A stretch of 64,000 nt of DNA, taken from NCBI RefSeq assembly GCF_037482285.1, contig NZ_JBBEYB010000002.1, positions 248,001 through 312,000 on the forward strand, given 5' to 3'. Numbering within the stretch: position 1 is the stretch's first letter; each line of letters opens with the position of its first letter. Below the pieces are notes generated by a model that was given only the letters and a program-made list of their open reading frames with translations, was not told the DNA's origin and made no database searches. A program made the position numbers and the translations under genes. This document shows positions 16,458 to 26,068 of the stretch, in pieces. This stretch comes from Aquabacterium sp029268225 (GTDB taxonomy: Bacteria > Pseudomonadota > Gammaproteobacteria > Burkholderiales > Burkholderiaceae_C).

Positions 16458-17999
16458 TCAACCCTGCGCAGCCACCTTTTCAGCGTTGCTGTGCAGCTTG
16501 TTGAGGGCTGACAGGTAAGCCTTGGCGGAGGCAACCACGATATCCGGATCAGCCCCCACACCGTTGACCACTCGCCCACCCAGTTGCAAGCGCACGGTCA
16601 CTTCACCTTGTGATTCTGTGCTTCCCGAGGTGATGGCGTTCACCGAGTACAACAAAATTTCTGCGCCACTTTTCACGACCGTCTCGATCGCCTTGAGGCT
16701 CGCATCGACCGGGCCGTTGCCGTCAGACTCGGCGGTGTGCTCGACCGTGCCGGCCGCAAAGACCACACGGGCGTGCGGGCGCTCACCGGTCTCGGAGCGC
16801 TGAGACAGGGCGACCAGACGATAGTGCTCCTGTTCGCTGGTGACGCTCTCGTCGCCCACCAGCGCGATGATGTCCTCATCGAAAATCTCACTCTTGCGGT
16901 CGGCCAGTTCCTTGAACTTCGCGAAGGCGGCATTGACTTCGGCCTCGGAATCCAGATCGATGCCCAGTTCTTCCAGGCGCTGCTTGAACGCGTTACGACC
17001 CGAAAGCTTGCCCAGGACGATCTTGTTGGCCGCCCAGCCTACGTCTTCGGCGCGCATGATTTCGTAGGTGTCACGCGCCTTGAGAACGCCGTCCTGATGG
17101 ATGCCCGAGGCATGGGCAAATGCGTTGGCCCCGACGACCGCCTTGTTGGGCTGCACAACGAAACCGGTGGTCTGAGACACCAGACGCGAGGCGGGCATGA
17201 TCTGACGGGTGTCCACACCGACGTCCAGGCCAAAATAGTCCCGACGGGTCTTGATGGCCATGACCACCTCCTCCATCGCGCAATTGCCGGCACGCTCGCC
17301 CAGCCCGTTGATGGTGCATTCCACCTGGCGCGCGCCACCAATCTTGACGCCGGCCAACGAGTTGGCCACGGCCATGCCCAAGTCGTTGTGACAGTGCACT
17401 GACCAGATGGCCTTGTCGGAATTGGGCACCTTGGCGCGCAACTCGCGGATGAAATTGCCGTACAGCTCCGGGATGGCATAACCCACCGTGTCCGGAATGT
17501 TGATGGTGGTAGCCCCCTCGTTGATGACCGCCTCGCACACGCGCGCCAGGAAATCGATTTCGGAGCGGTAGCCGTCCTCTGCCGAGAACTCCACATCGGA
17601 TGTCAGGTTGCGCGCAAAACGCACCGACAGCTTGGCCTGCTCAAGCACCTGCTCAGGCGACATGCGCAGCTTTTTCTCCATGTGGAGCGGGCTGGTGGCA
17701 ATGAAGGTGTGGATGCGCCAGGAATTGGCGCCCTTCAGGGCCTCTGCGGCTCGGCTGATGTCGCGGTCGTTGGCTCGCGCCAAGGAACAAACGGTGGAGT
17801 CCTTGATGACGTCGGCAATGGCCTTGATGGCCTCAAAGTCGCCATTGGAAGCCGCAGCGAAGCCCGCTTCCATCACGTCCACCTTCATGCGCTCCAGCTG
17901 CTTGGCAATGCGCAGCTTCTCTTCGCGGGTCATCGAGGCGCCGGGAGACTGTTCACCATCGCGCAGGGTGGTGTCGAAAATGATGAGTTTGTCGGTCAT
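16458..17999 (-). CDS. leuA: 2-isopropylmalate synthase
   Basis: LeuA condenses acetyl-CoA with 2-ketoisovalerate, the first committed step of leucine synthesis. The 513-residue product carries the HMGL-like TIM-barrel start IIFDTTLRDGEQSPGASM (metal and substrate site), the metal-binding HCHNDLGMAVANS, and the C-terminal leucine-sensing regulatory domain (EVTVRLQLGGRVVNGVGADP). The length is normal. It lies 30 bases downstream of pssA and is probably co-transcribed with psd-pssA. I see no leucine-rich leader peptide before it. Confidence 0.98.
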   Translation of the reverse strand: MTDKLIIFDTTLRDGEQSPGASMTREEKLRIAKQLERMKVDVMEAGFAAASNGDFEAIKAIADVIKDSTVCSLARANDRDISRAAEALKGANSWRIHTFIATSPLHMEKKLRMSPEQVLEQAKLSVRFARNLTSDVEFSAEDGYRSEIDFLARVCEAVINEGATTINIPDTVGYAIPELYGNFIRELRAKVPNSDKAIWSVHCHNDLGMAVANSLAGVKIGGARQVECTINGLGERAGNCAMEEVVMAIKTRRDYFGLDVGVDTRQIMPASRLVSQTTGFVVQPNKAVVGANAFAHASGIHQDGVLKARDTYEIMRAEDVGWAANKIVLGKLSGRNAFKQRLEELGIDLDSEAEVNAAFAKFKELADRKSEIFDEDIIALVGDESVTSEQEHYRLVALSQRSETGERPHARVVFAAGTVEHTAESDGNGPVDASLKAIETVVKSGAEILLYSVNAITSGSTESQGEVTVRLQLGGRVVNGVGADPDIVVASAKAYLSALNKLHSNAEKVAAQG

Positions 18000-18029
18000 A
18001 GTGAGGCTCCCGAAACAGGATCAGCAGGT

Positions 18030-18875
18030 TCAGCGGTGCAGGCCGGCTTCGTCCGGCTCATCGGTGGAGGTGGAGATCACGCTCACGGGCTTGCCCTGCA
18101 TGCGGCGCCAGATGTAGACGCCATAGCCGGAGAAGCCATAAATGACGAAGACGGCAAACAGCACGATGGGCGGATGAATGGTGATCACCGAAATGCCCAG
18201 CGCAATCGCGACGATGGCAATGAAGGGGACAGAACGCCGGAAGTTCACGTCTTTGAAGCTGTAGAACGGCACGTTGGTGACCATGGTCAGCCCCGCGTAC
18301 AGGGTGAAGCCACAGGCCAGCCAGATCATGCCTTGCAGGCTTTGCGCAGTTTCGCCCAGGTCGGTCACCACCCAGATCAAGCCCATGACCAGGGCCGCAG
18401 CGGCCGGACTCGGCAAGCCCTGGAAAAAGCGCTTGTCCACCACACCAATGTTGGTGTTGAAACGAGCCAGTCGCAGTGCGGCACCGGAACAGTACACAAA
18501 GGCGGCAATCCAGCCCAGTTTGCCCATGTCCTTGAGCGCCCACTCGTACATGATCAGGGCCGGCGCGGCGCCAAAGGACACCATGTCAGAGAGACTGTCC
18601 ATTTGCTCGCCGAACGCGCTTTGCGTGTTGGTCATGCGGGCAACGCGGCCGTCGAGGCTGTCGAGCACCGCTGCACAGAAGATGCCGATGGCCGCCAGGT
18701 CAAACTTGCCGTTCATGGCCATGACGATGGCGTAAAAACCGCCGAACAGCGCGGCCAGGGTGAACAGATTGGGCAGGATGTAGATGCCCTTGCGACGCCG
18801 GCGCGGCGCCTCTTCCACGTCGTGGCTGTCGTGATCCTCGATGTGATCCGGGTCCTGGGGAGGGAGAGTTGGCAT
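18030..18875 (-). CDS. pssA: CDP-diacylglycerol--serine O-phosphatidyltransferase
   Basis: An inner-membrane enzyme that makes phosphatidylserine from CDP-diacylglycerol and serine. The 281-residue product has a charged Asp/His/Arg-rich N-terminus (residues 1-30), then hydrophobic helices. It carries the CDP-alcohol phosphotransferase motif DSLDGRVARM...GEQMDSLSD, with all the expected Asp residues. The ATG at 18875 is almost fused to the psd stop (TGAGCATG), so translation is coupled; a frame beginning at 18920 would run inside psd. psd turns its product into phosphatidylethanolamine. Confidence 0.96.
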   Translation of the reverse strand: MPTLPPQDPDHIEDHDSHDVEEAPRRRRKGIYILPNLFTLAALFGGFYAIVMAMNGKFDLAAIGIFCAAVLDSLDGRVARMTNTQSAFGEQMDSLSDMVSFGAAPALIMYEWALKDMGKLGWIAAFVYCSGAALRLARFNTNIGVVDKRFFQGLPSPAAAALVMGLIWVVTDLGETAQSLQGMIWLACGFTLYAGLTMVTNVPFYSFKDVNFRRSVPFIAIVAIALGISVITIHPPIVLFAVFVIYGFSGYGVYIWRRMQGKPVSVISTSTDEPDEAGLHR

Positions 18876-18877
18876 GC

Positions 18878-19525
18878 TCAGGCCGCGACCAAGGTCGCGA
18901 GAATGGTGGTGGTGGCGCACACCTTTTCGCCAGGTGCCACCTTGGGCACGGCGTGGGGTGGCAGGTAAACGTCAACGCGCGAACCAAAGCGGATCAGGCC
19001 GTAGCGCTGCCCCCGCGTGAGGCGGTCGCCCGCTTTGACGTGACACAAGATGCGACGGGCAAAGAGACCGGCGCTTTGCACCAAGGTCACGATTTGACCG
19101 TGCGAATCGATGACGACAGCATTGCGCTCGTTGTGACGAGAGGCAATGTCGAGATCGGTGCTGACGAGGTGACCGGGAAAATACTGAACTTGCTGGATGA
19201 CGCCATCGACACTGGCTCGGTTGCCTTGGGTATCGAAGAGGTTCATGAACACACTGATGCGCAGGGCGTCACGGTTGGCGTAGGGGTCGCGGGCTTTTTC
19301 AATCTTGACAACGCGGCCGTCGGCAGGAGAGAGGACCGCTCCAGACTGCGCCGGCACCTCACGCGGTGAGGCGCGCCACACCAGGAGGCACAGGCTCAGC
19401 GCTGCGGCACCCGACAACACGGCCGGCCACGTACCGAGTACCAAAGACAGGGTCAGGGTGGCCAGCAGGATCAGCCCGACGACCGAGGCGTGCACGCGGG
19501 CATCCGCTTGAAAGGGATAGCTCAT
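18878..19525 (-). CDS. psd: Phosphatidylserine decarboxylase proenzyme
   Basis: Makes phosphatidylethanolamine by decarboxylating phosphatidylserine. The 215-residue product is the short form. It has two N-terminal hydrophobic stretches (residues about 13-50) and ends with the self-cleavage region RFGSRVDVYLP, where cleavage at Gly-Ser creates the pyruvoyl group. Its ATG overlaps the stop of the MscS gene by 4 bases (ATGA), and its stop nearly touches the pssA start, so all three are translationally linked. Confidence 0.96.
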   Translation of the reverse strand: MSYPFQADARVHASVVGLILLATLTLSLVLGTWPAVLSGAAALSLCLLVWRASPREVPAQSGAVLSPADGRVVKIEKARDPYANRDALRISVFMNLFDTQGNRASVDGVIQQVQYFPGHLVSTDLDIASRHNERNAVVIDSHGQIVTLVQSAGLFARRILCHVKAGDRLTRGQRYGLIRFGSRVDVYLPPHAVPKVAPGEKVCATTTILATLVAA

Positions 19526-20844
19526 GGTGCCGCCGAGGATACCTCATGCGACCGCAGCGAAGGGGCTGCGGCGTGATGAAGCACGCGCTGCGGAAAGGGG
19601 ATGTCGATGCCCAGGCGGTTGAGGGTATCGAGCACCGCCAGATTCACATTGGAGCGCGGCCCACCCAACCCCAACTCGGGATCCTTGACCCAGAAGGTGA
19701 TGGTCAATTCCAACCCATCGGCCGCAAAATTGCTCAATTGCACCGAGGGCGCCGGATCCGCCATCACGCGAGGCACTTCAGAAATGGCCGACAGAAGTTC
19801 GGGAAACAGTGCCCTGACATCGGTGCCATAGGCGACCTGAACCAGGGTGCTGACCGAGACCTGTCGATCGGACAGCGAGGCATTCTCGACCCGCTGCGTC
19901 ATGAGGGTTTCATTGGGCACGATGGCCTCACGCCCACCCGCGGCCCGCAAGACGGTGTAACGGGTGTTGATATCGGTGATGGTGCCTTCGAAGTTGTCGA
20001 CCTTGACCAGGTCGCCGATGCGCAGGCTCCGCTCGGCCAGGATCACAAAACCGCTGACGTAATTGGCGGCGAGCTTTTGCAAGCCAAAACCGAGGCCTAC
20101 CCCGATGGCACCGCCAAAAACGGACAGAGCCGTCAGATCGATCCCGGCGGTGGACAGCGCCAGCATCAACCCGACCAACAGCAAAATGGAGCGCATGGCG
20201 TTGACGGCCATCTTGCGCAAGGAGAGGTTGTCGGTGGCCCCTTTAAGCAACTGTGCTTCCAAAGCAGATGACAGGGAGAGCGCCAGTATCAGCACGAGCA
20301 CCGCGTTGATGACACCCTCGACCAGGTTGCGCAGGTTGACAACGCTGCCGCCCACCTTCCAGGTCACGCTTTCCATTTCGGTCAGCATGATGGGCAAGAT
20401 GCCCGTGACCCACAGTACGGTGGCCAACCAAGCCAGCCAAGAGACGGTGCGCTCGAGTACACGCATCTTCTGGGACTCAGGGAACACCACCCGCAGCACC
20501 TTGACGGTGACCCGGATGACGGCAAGCGACATCAGCACCGGCAGCGCCACCTGAAACAGCATCATGGGCAGATGCCCTTGGAACAGGCGGTAGGCCATCA
20601 AGGCCAGAACGAGCGACAGCACCGGGAACAAAGCACCATCAATGACGTGGTGACCCAGCCAGATCGAGCGCACATCACCCTGACGGCCACGCCACAACCG
20701 CACGATCAACCAGGCCAGGCCCAGGCAGCCCAGCAAGATGACCATTTCAGTCAAGGCAACGGGCGTCTGAAGGTGGGCCCAAAGGCTGGACAGTTCGCGC
20801 GCGGTCAGGGGGGAGGTATCTTGAACGGGGTGAGTGAGATTCAT
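19522..20844 (-). CDS. MscS-family mechanosensitive ion channel
   Basis: A small-conductance mechanosensitive channel that opens on hypo-osmotic shock. The 440-residue product has about five hydrophobic N-terminal segments, then the MscS pore and beta region: a Gly/Ala-rich pore helix (AIGVGLGFGLQKLAANYVSGF) followed by IRIGDLV-type sequence (SLRIGDLVKVDNFEGTI). The first ATG at 20844 gives MNLTHPVQD. It overlaps psd by 4 bases, an unusual coupling of a tension-gated channel with phospholipid synthesis. Confidence 0.92.
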   Translation of the reverse strand: MNLTHPVQDTSPLTARELSSLWAHLQTPVALTEMVILLGCLGLAWLIVRLWRGRQGDVRSIWLGHHVIDGALFPVLSLVLALMAYRLFQGHLPMMLFQVALPVLMSLAVIRVTVKVLRVVFPESQKMRVLERTVSWLAWLATVLWVTGILPIMLTEMESVTWKVGGSVVNLRNLVEGVINAVLVLILALSLSSALEAQLLKGATDNLSLRKMAVNAMRSILLLVGLMLALSTAGIDLTALSVFGGAIGVGLGFGLQKLAANYVSGFVILAERSLRIGDLVKVDNFEGTITDINTRYTVLRAAGGREAIVPNETLMTQRVENASLSDRQVSVSTLVQVAYGTDVRALFPELLSAISEVPRVMADPAPSVQLSNFAADGLELTITFWVKDPELGLGGPRSNVNLAVLDTLNRLGIDIPFPQRVLHHAAAPSLRSHEVSSAAP

Positions 20845-20872
20845 GTGTCAGGAAGGAAGCAAACGTCGCGCA

Positions 20873-21808
20873 TCAGGCCTCAAGCAGGGTCCGCACGTGG
20901 GCTGCCACGCTGCGAGCCAAAGAACTGACGTGATAGCCGCCTTCAAGGCAGGAAACCACGCGCCCTTTCGAGAAACGCTGCGCCACTTCCACAATTTTCC
21001 CCGTGATCCAGGCGTAATCAGCCTCGACGAGCTGCAAACCGCCGATTTCATCCTCTCGGTGGGCATCAAACCCGGCTGAAATGAAAATCATCTCGGGCTG
21101 AAAATCTTCCAGGCGGTACATCCAGTAGCTTTCGATGACATCACGGATGGTGTGCCCGTTGCTGCGGGCCGGCACGGGCACGTTGACCATGTTGCCCGCG
21201 CGCGACTCCGCCCCGCTGAACGGATAAAGCGGATGCTGGAACAGACCGACCATCAGGACCCGGTCGTCACCCGCAAAGATGTCTTCGGTGCCGTTGCCGT
21301 GGTGCACATCGAAATCAACGATGGCCACCCGTTGCAGCCCTCTGACATCCAGGGCGTGACGTGCCGCCACGGCCACGTTGTTGAAGAAGCAAAAACCCAT
21401 CGTCTGGTTGTGCGGGGCATGGTGCCCGGGGGGACGGATCGCGCAAAATGCATTGTCGATCTGCCCGTCGATCACCGCATCGGTGGCGGCGATGGCCGCG
21501 CCGGCCGCGCGCCAGGCGGCCGCACGGGTGCCGGGGCAGGCCCAGGTATCAGGGTCAAGCGCCCGACTGTCGCCGGTGGCTTCCAGTTGCTGGAGAAAGT
21601 CGTCCAGCGTCAGGATGTAGTTCAGGTCGTGCGCCAAAGCCAGATCGTCGTTGCTGGCCAGCGGGACATCCCCACGCACCAGGTGCGTGTCCAGACCTTG
21701 CGACCTCAATTCGTCTTCAATGGCGAGAATGCGCTGTGGCCCCTCCGGGTGCCCCTCCCCCATCACGTGAGCCAGACAATCTGGATGGGAAAAATAACCG
21801 GTTGCCAT
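20873..21808 (-). CDS. Histone deacetylase / AcuC-like family protein
   Basis: A zinc-dependent deacetylase-fold protein. Bacterial members act on acetylated polyamines, acetoin-related substrates or proteins; which applies here is unknown. The 311-residue product has the active-site motifs RPPGHHAPHNQTMGFCFFNN (paired catalytic His), FDVHHGNGTEDIF (zinc ligands Asp and His) and ISAGFDAHREDEIGG (third zinc ligand Asp). I take the ATG at 21808 because AGGACA lies about 8 bases before it; an ATG at 21829 lacks a ribosome site. It is the first gene of the mscS-psd-pssA-leuA run, with a 28-base gap to mscS. Confidence 0.93.
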   Translation of the reverse strand: MATGYFSHPDCLAHVMGEGHPEGPQRILAIEDELRSQGLDTHLVRGDVPLASNDDLALAHDLNYILTLDDFLQQLEATGDSRALDPDTWACPGTRAAAWRAAGAAIAATDAVIDGQIDNAFCAIRPPGHHAPHNQTMGFCFFNNVAVAARHALDVRGLQRVAIVDFDVHHGNGTEDIFAGDDRVLMVGLFQHPLYPFSGAESRAGNMVNVPVPARSNGHTIRDVIESYWMYRLEDFQPEMIFISAGFDAHREDEIGGLQLVEADYAWITGKIVEVAQRFSKGRVVSCLEGGYHVSSLARSVAAHVRTLLEA

Positions 21809-21858
21809 GGGTGTGTCCTGCCGCCGCATCTTTGGCGGGTTTGAGTTATGGTTTCACC

Positions 21859-22827
21859 ATGCTCCGCAAAGAATCCTCGACCGCCGCCACGGCGCACACG
21901 CCCTCGTCAGCTCAGACCTCGCAGATCACGCGTCTCATTGATCAGGTTAGCACGATCATTGTGGGCAAGCACGAGCAGGTAACCTTGAGTGTCATCTGTT
22001 TGCTGGCCTCTGGTCACCTGCTGATCGAAGACGTGCCTGGCGTGGGGAAAACCACCTTGTCGCATGCCCTGGCTCACAGCCTGGGGTTGAGTTTTTCACG
22101 CATCCAGTTCACAGCTGACCTGCTGCCCTCCGACCTGATCGGAGTGAGCGTGTACGACCGGCACAAGGAGGATTTCGTCTTTCATCCCGGCCCCGTGTTT
22201 GCCCAGGTGTTGCTGGCCGACGAGATCAACCGAGCGGGACCACGCACCCAAAGTGCCCTGCTGGAGGCGATGGAGGAGCGACAGGTATCTGCGGAAGGGG
22301 AGACACGTCCCCTGCCCTCGCCGTTTTTCGTGATCGCCACACAAAATCCCGGGGATCAGTTGGGCACCCACCCGCTGCCGGAATCGCAGCTGGACCGGTT
22401 CGCCATGCGCCTGTCACTGGGCTACCCCGATCCGGCCGCCGAGCGCGCATTGATGGTGGGGGAAGACCGCAGAGGTCTGCTGCAGGCCCTGCAACCGGTG
22501 ATGACACCGCAAGAGTGGGCACAATGGCAAGCCCGGGTTGACACGGTGCATGTATCGGCGGGGCTGCTTGACTATCTGCAAGCGCTGATTGCTGCCACGC
22601 GCGACGGTCGCTGGTTCGCCTTGGGCTTGAGCCCTCGGGCCGGGCTGTCGCTGTTGAAGCTGGCACGGGCACGGGCTTTGGTCCTGGGGCGCCACCATGT
22701 CTCGCCAGAGGATCTTCAGGTGCTGTGGGTGCCGGCCGTGGCACATCGCTTGCAAGCGCTGCCGCAGTCGGGCCGCAGTGCCGCCGCCCAGGCACGCGCA
22801 CTGCTGGAGGCGGTGCCGGTGCCATGA
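21859..22827 (+). CDS. MoxR-family AAA+ ATPase
   Basis: MoxR ATPases act as chaperone-like assembly factors and are typically encoded beside DUF58 proteins. The 322-residue product has Walker A PGVGKTT (about residue 65), Walker B VLLADEINRA, sensor region FVIATQNPGDQLGTHPLPE and a C-terminal lid. The ATG at 21859 gives MLRKESSTA; open frame continues far upstream, but on the strand opposite the HDAC gene, so I reject it. The stop overlaps the next ATG by 4 bases. Confidence 0.94.
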   Translation: MLRKESSTAATAHTPSSAQTSQITRLIDQVSTIIVGKHEQVTLSVICLLASGHLLIEDVPGVGKTTLSHALAHSLGLSFSRIQFTADLLPSDLIGVSVYDRHKEDFVFHPGPVFAQVLLADEINRAGPRTQSALLEAMEERQVSAEGETRPLPSPFFVIATQNPGDQLGTHPLPESQLDRFAMRLSLGYPDPAAERALMVGEDRRGLLQALQPVMTPQEWAQWQARVDTVHVSAGLLDYLQALIAATRDGRWFALGLSPRAGLSLLKLARARALVLGRHHVSPEDLQVLWVPAVAHRLQALPQSGRSAAAQARALLEAVPVP

Positions 22828-23849
22828 GCAAGGCGCCGATGACCCTGGTGCGCCAGCGCTGGGACGCGTGGTGGGAATCCCGCCTGCCTCGCACAGACCA
22901 GTTGACGCTGACCCACCGCAATCTGTACATCCTGCCGACGCGCAGCGGCTGGAGTTTCGCCGCCGTGCTGGTGGTTTTGTTGGTGGCATCGATCAATGAG
23001 CGCGTCAACCTGGGTTACGCCCTCACCTTTCTGCTCGGTGGCAGCGCATTGGCCGCAGCACACCTGACTCACGGCAACTTGCAGGGTTTGCAGTTGCGCC
23101 TGCTGTCGGCGCGCAGTGTCCATGCAGGATCGGTGCTGAATGTGAGCATCGGTTTGCACAACACCCATCGCACCAAGGGCCGATGGGGTTTGCAGGCACA
23201 GGCGCAGGGTGGACTCGCTCAACCGGTTGAGGTGGCCGCGGGGCAGGATGCCGTGCTCGAGTTGGACATCCCAGCACCGCAGCGCGGCTGGCTGACCTTG
23301 CCGCGCGTGACGATCGAGTCTGGCTACCCACTGGGCTTGTTTCGCGCCTGGGCTTACTGGCGCCCGCTCAGTCGTGTGTTGATCTGGCCCGCGCTGGACC
23401 CCCACGCCCCGGCTCTCCCCGCCTGGCATGCCGAAGCCGCGCTCAGTGCGAGCACACGGCAGACCGGTCACAGCACAGAACCCCCCGAAGGTTTGCGCGA
23501 CTACCGGCGTGGAGACCCGATGCGCTGGATTGCCTGGAAAAAATCCAGTCATGCGATTGCGTCGGGCACCGGGCTGGTGAGCCGCACCTCGGAACAAGGA
23601 CGCTCTCCGGACCTGTGGCTGGACTATGAGCAAAGCCCCGGCCTGTCCGGGCTGGGCACCGAAGCCCGCCTGTCCCGGCTGGCCACGTGGGTGGTGCAAG
23701 CCGAAAACAGCCTGGAGGGTCCAAATGGGGTCTACGGTTTGAAACTGCCCGGTCACACGATCGCCTGCGGCCGAGGTGCTGCCCACCTGCGCGAATGCCT
23801 GGACGCCCTCGCCACCTGGCCCGGAACAGGCACGGGAGGGAACGCCTGA
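22824..23849 (+). CDS. DUF58 domain-containing protein
   Basis: The 341-residue product has two closely spaced N-terminal membrane segments (residues about 38-75, split by a short Asn/Arg loop). A beta-rich domain follows, with the DUF58 hallmark GLRDYRRGDPMRWIAWKKSS (near residue 220). It is coupled to the MoxR ATPase by an ATGA overlap and to the transglutaminase gene by a TGATG overlap. This moxR-DUF58-tgpA trio is common in proteobacteria; the biochemical role is not settled. Confidence 0.92.
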   Translation: MSKAPMTLVRQRWDAWWESRLPRTDQLTLTHRNLYILPTRSGWSFAAVLVVLLVASINERVNLGYALTFLLGGSALAAAHLTHGNLQGLQLRLLSARSVHAGSVLNVSIGLHNTHRTKGRWGLQAQAQGGLAQPVEVAAGQDAVLELDIPAPQRGWLTLPRVTIESGYPLGLFRAWAYWRPLSRVLIWPALDPHAPALPAWHAEAALSASTRQTGHSTEPPEGLRDYRRGDPMRWIAWKKSSHAIASGTGLVSRTSEQGRSPDLWLDYEQSPGLSGLGTEARLSRLATWVVQAENSLEGPNGVYGLKLPGHTIACGRGAAHLRECLDALATWPGTGTGGNA

Positions 23850-25966
23850 TGCGACATTGGGGCATGGGCCCGCTCACCCGCGAGGGCCGAGACACACTCT
23901 GGCTGCTCCTGGCGCTGGCCTGGAGCTTGGCGCCACACCTCAGTCGTCTGCCCTTGTGGTGCAGCGTGGGCACGGTGCTGGCCCTCCTGTGGCGCGCCGG
24001 GCTGGCTTGGCGCGATGCACCACTGCCGCCTCGCTGGGTGCTGTTCATCAGCTTGGCCGGCGCAGTGGGACTGACCTTGTCGACCCACCAAAGCCTGTTT
24101 GGCCGTGACGCAGGCATCACCCTCGTGACCGTGCTGGCCGCACTCAAAACGCTGGAGTTGCGTGCACGCCGCGATGCATTTGTGATCACCTGCCTGGGCT
24201 TTTTCCTGGCGTTCACGCAGTTTCTGTACTCGCAAAGCATCGTCATGGCCTTGCTGATGCTGCTGGCAGCCTGGGCATTGCTGAGTTCACTGGTTCTGTC
24301 GCAACGTCCGCTGGGCCGCCCGTCGATAGGGAGTGCACTCAAGGCATCGGGCATCAGCCTGCTGTGGGGTCTGCCACTGATGCTGTCCCTGTATGTGTTC
24401 TTTCCGCGCCTGGGCCCCCTGTGGAGCCTCCCTTCGGATGCGGGCAGCAAGACCGGCTTGTCAGATCGACTCAAACTCGGCCATGTGTCTGAACTGGCCC
24501 TGGACGACAGCATCGCCATGCGTGTGCGCTTCGATGGCGTTGTCCCACGCCCCAACCAGATGTACTTCCGTGGCCCGGTGCTGACCTGGTTCGATGGCCA
24601 GACGTGGTCGGCTCGCACCCTCCCCTTCCGCGCTCAACTCAGCATGGAAGCCGGCCCCGCGATCCAGGCACAAGGCCCCGGCTTGAGCTACCAGGTGACC
24701 CTGGAGCCCACCAGACTGCGATCTTTGCCTTTGCTGGACGGCACGCTGGTGGCCAGGCCGACGCCCCCTGCAACGCAGCCCGACATGCGTCGCTGGGGTT
24801 TGGACTGGGAAACCGGTCGTCCCGTGGGCGAGCGCATCCAGGTCAGCGCGCAAGCGTGGCTGGATGCGCGTGACACGACTGTCGAGGGCCTGACGCGGCA
24901 AACACCCTACCTGCAACTGCCCGCCGGCTTCAACCCGCGCACCCTGGCGTGGGCGCGCACGCAACGCGCCTTGCCGAGCTTGGCCCAGGCCGACGCACGC
25001 ACGGTTTCGCTGGCACTGTTGCAGCACATTCGCACCGAAAAGTTTGCCTACACGCTGGCACCCGAAGATGATGCCCCCGGTCCAGATGGCCTCCCCGAGC
25101 GTCACCTGATCGATCGCTTCTGGCTGGATCGTCGCACCGGTTTTTGCGAGCACTTTGCCACGGCCTATGTCGTGGTGATGCGAGCCATGGGCGTACCTGC
25201 GCGCGTGGTGACGGGCTTTCAGGGCGCAGAGCTCAACACGGTGGACGGACAGTATGTTGTGCGTAACAGCGACGCGCACGCCTGGGCCGAGTTCTGGCAA
25301 GAGGGCGAGGGTTGGGTGCGAGTGGACCCCACTGCAGCCGTGGCACCTGACCGCATCGAGCGCAGCGGTGGACCGCGGCTTGGACAAGGCGGGCTGGCCG
25401 GTGTGTTGGGTGAAGGTCAGGCACGGTGGTGGCGGACCTGGCAAGCCTACATCGACGCTGGCAACCACCGCTGGAATGTCTGGGTGCTGCAGTACGCACG
25501 CGAGCAGCAACTGGGTCTGCTTCAAAACTGGGGAGTCGATGCGCACAACTGGGCCGACCTCTTGCGCATCTGCGCCATGATCTTCGCGGCCGTGAGCCTG
25601 AGTGGCTTGGCTTGGTTGTGGTGGCAGCGTCCTCGCCCCACACTCGGCCCGTGGGACCACACCATGTGGCAACTTCACCGCAGCCTCGTCAGCCTGGGCC
25701 TGACGGCCCCTGAGGGTTGCCCTGCGCCGGCCCCTGCACTCGCCTGGGCGAGACGTCTGCGTGAGACGTCATCAGCCAACACACTCCCCAAAGAACTGAG
25801 CCACTTTCTACAAGTGCAGTTGAGTGAACTGGATGCTTTGCGCTACGCCGACCCCGGCGAGCAAACTATGCCGCCATTGAGGGAAGCGCAGCGTCTGGTC
25901 AAACAGATTCGTCAACACATCCAGACCCATCGCCGCACTCGTACTGCGCCGCCCCGCCAGCCATGA
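23849..25966 (+). CDS. TgpA-type membrane transglutaminase-like protein
   Basis: A 705-residue inner-membrane protein. The N-terminal DUF3488 region has several hydrophobic helices (residues about 15-190). A periplasmic transglutaminase-like domain follows, with catalytic Cys in RRTGFCEHFATAYVV (about residue 433), His in NSDAHAWAEFWQ (about 476) and Asp in WVRVDPTAAV. After another membrane helix (about 570-590) there is a DUF4129-like cytoplasmic tail. GGAGGG lies 9 bases before the ATG at 23849. In Pseudomonas, TgpA is essential; the substrate is unknown. Confidence 0.92.
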   Translation: MRHWGMGPLTREGRDTLWLLLALAWSLAPHLSRLPLWCSVGTVLALLWRAGLAWRDAPLPPRWVLFISLAGAVGLTLSTHQSLFGRDAGITLVTVLAALKTLELRARRDAFVITCLGFFLAFTQFLYSQSIVMALLMLLAAWALLSSLVLSQRPLGRPSIGSALKASGISLLWGLPLMLSLYVFFPRLGPLWSLPSDAGSKTGLSDRLKLGHVSELALDDSIAMRVRFDGVVPRPNQMYFRGPVLTWFDGQTWSARTLPFRAQLSMEAGPAIQAQGPGLSYQVTLEPTRLRSLPLLDGTLVARPTPPATQPDMRRWGLDWETGRPVGERIQVSAQAWLDARDTTVEGLTRQTPYLQLPAGFNPRTLAWARTQRALPSLAQADARTVSLALLQHIRTEKFAYTLAPEDDAPGPDGLPERHLIDRFWLDRRTGFCEHFATAYVVVMRAMGVPARVVTGFQGAELNTVDGQYVVRNSDAHAWAEFWQEGEGWVRVDPTAAVAPDRIERSGGPRLGQGGLAGVLGEGQARWWRTWQAYIDAGNHRWNVWVLQYAREQQLGLLQNWGVDAHNWADLLRICAMIFAAVSLSGLAWLWWQRPRPTLGPWDHTMWQLHRSLVSLGLTAPEGCPAPAPALAWARRLRETSSANTLPKELSHFLQVQLSELDALRYADPGEQTMPPLREAQRLVKQIRQHIQTHRRTRTAPPRQP

Positions 25967-26068
25967 TGCATGAGAGCCGCCGCCTGAGCTTTGCCCCGGC
26001 AGCATCTCCTGACAATCAGGCCCCTTTGGTCTGCCACACTGCACCCAGACCTCCGTTATTCACCCGAC

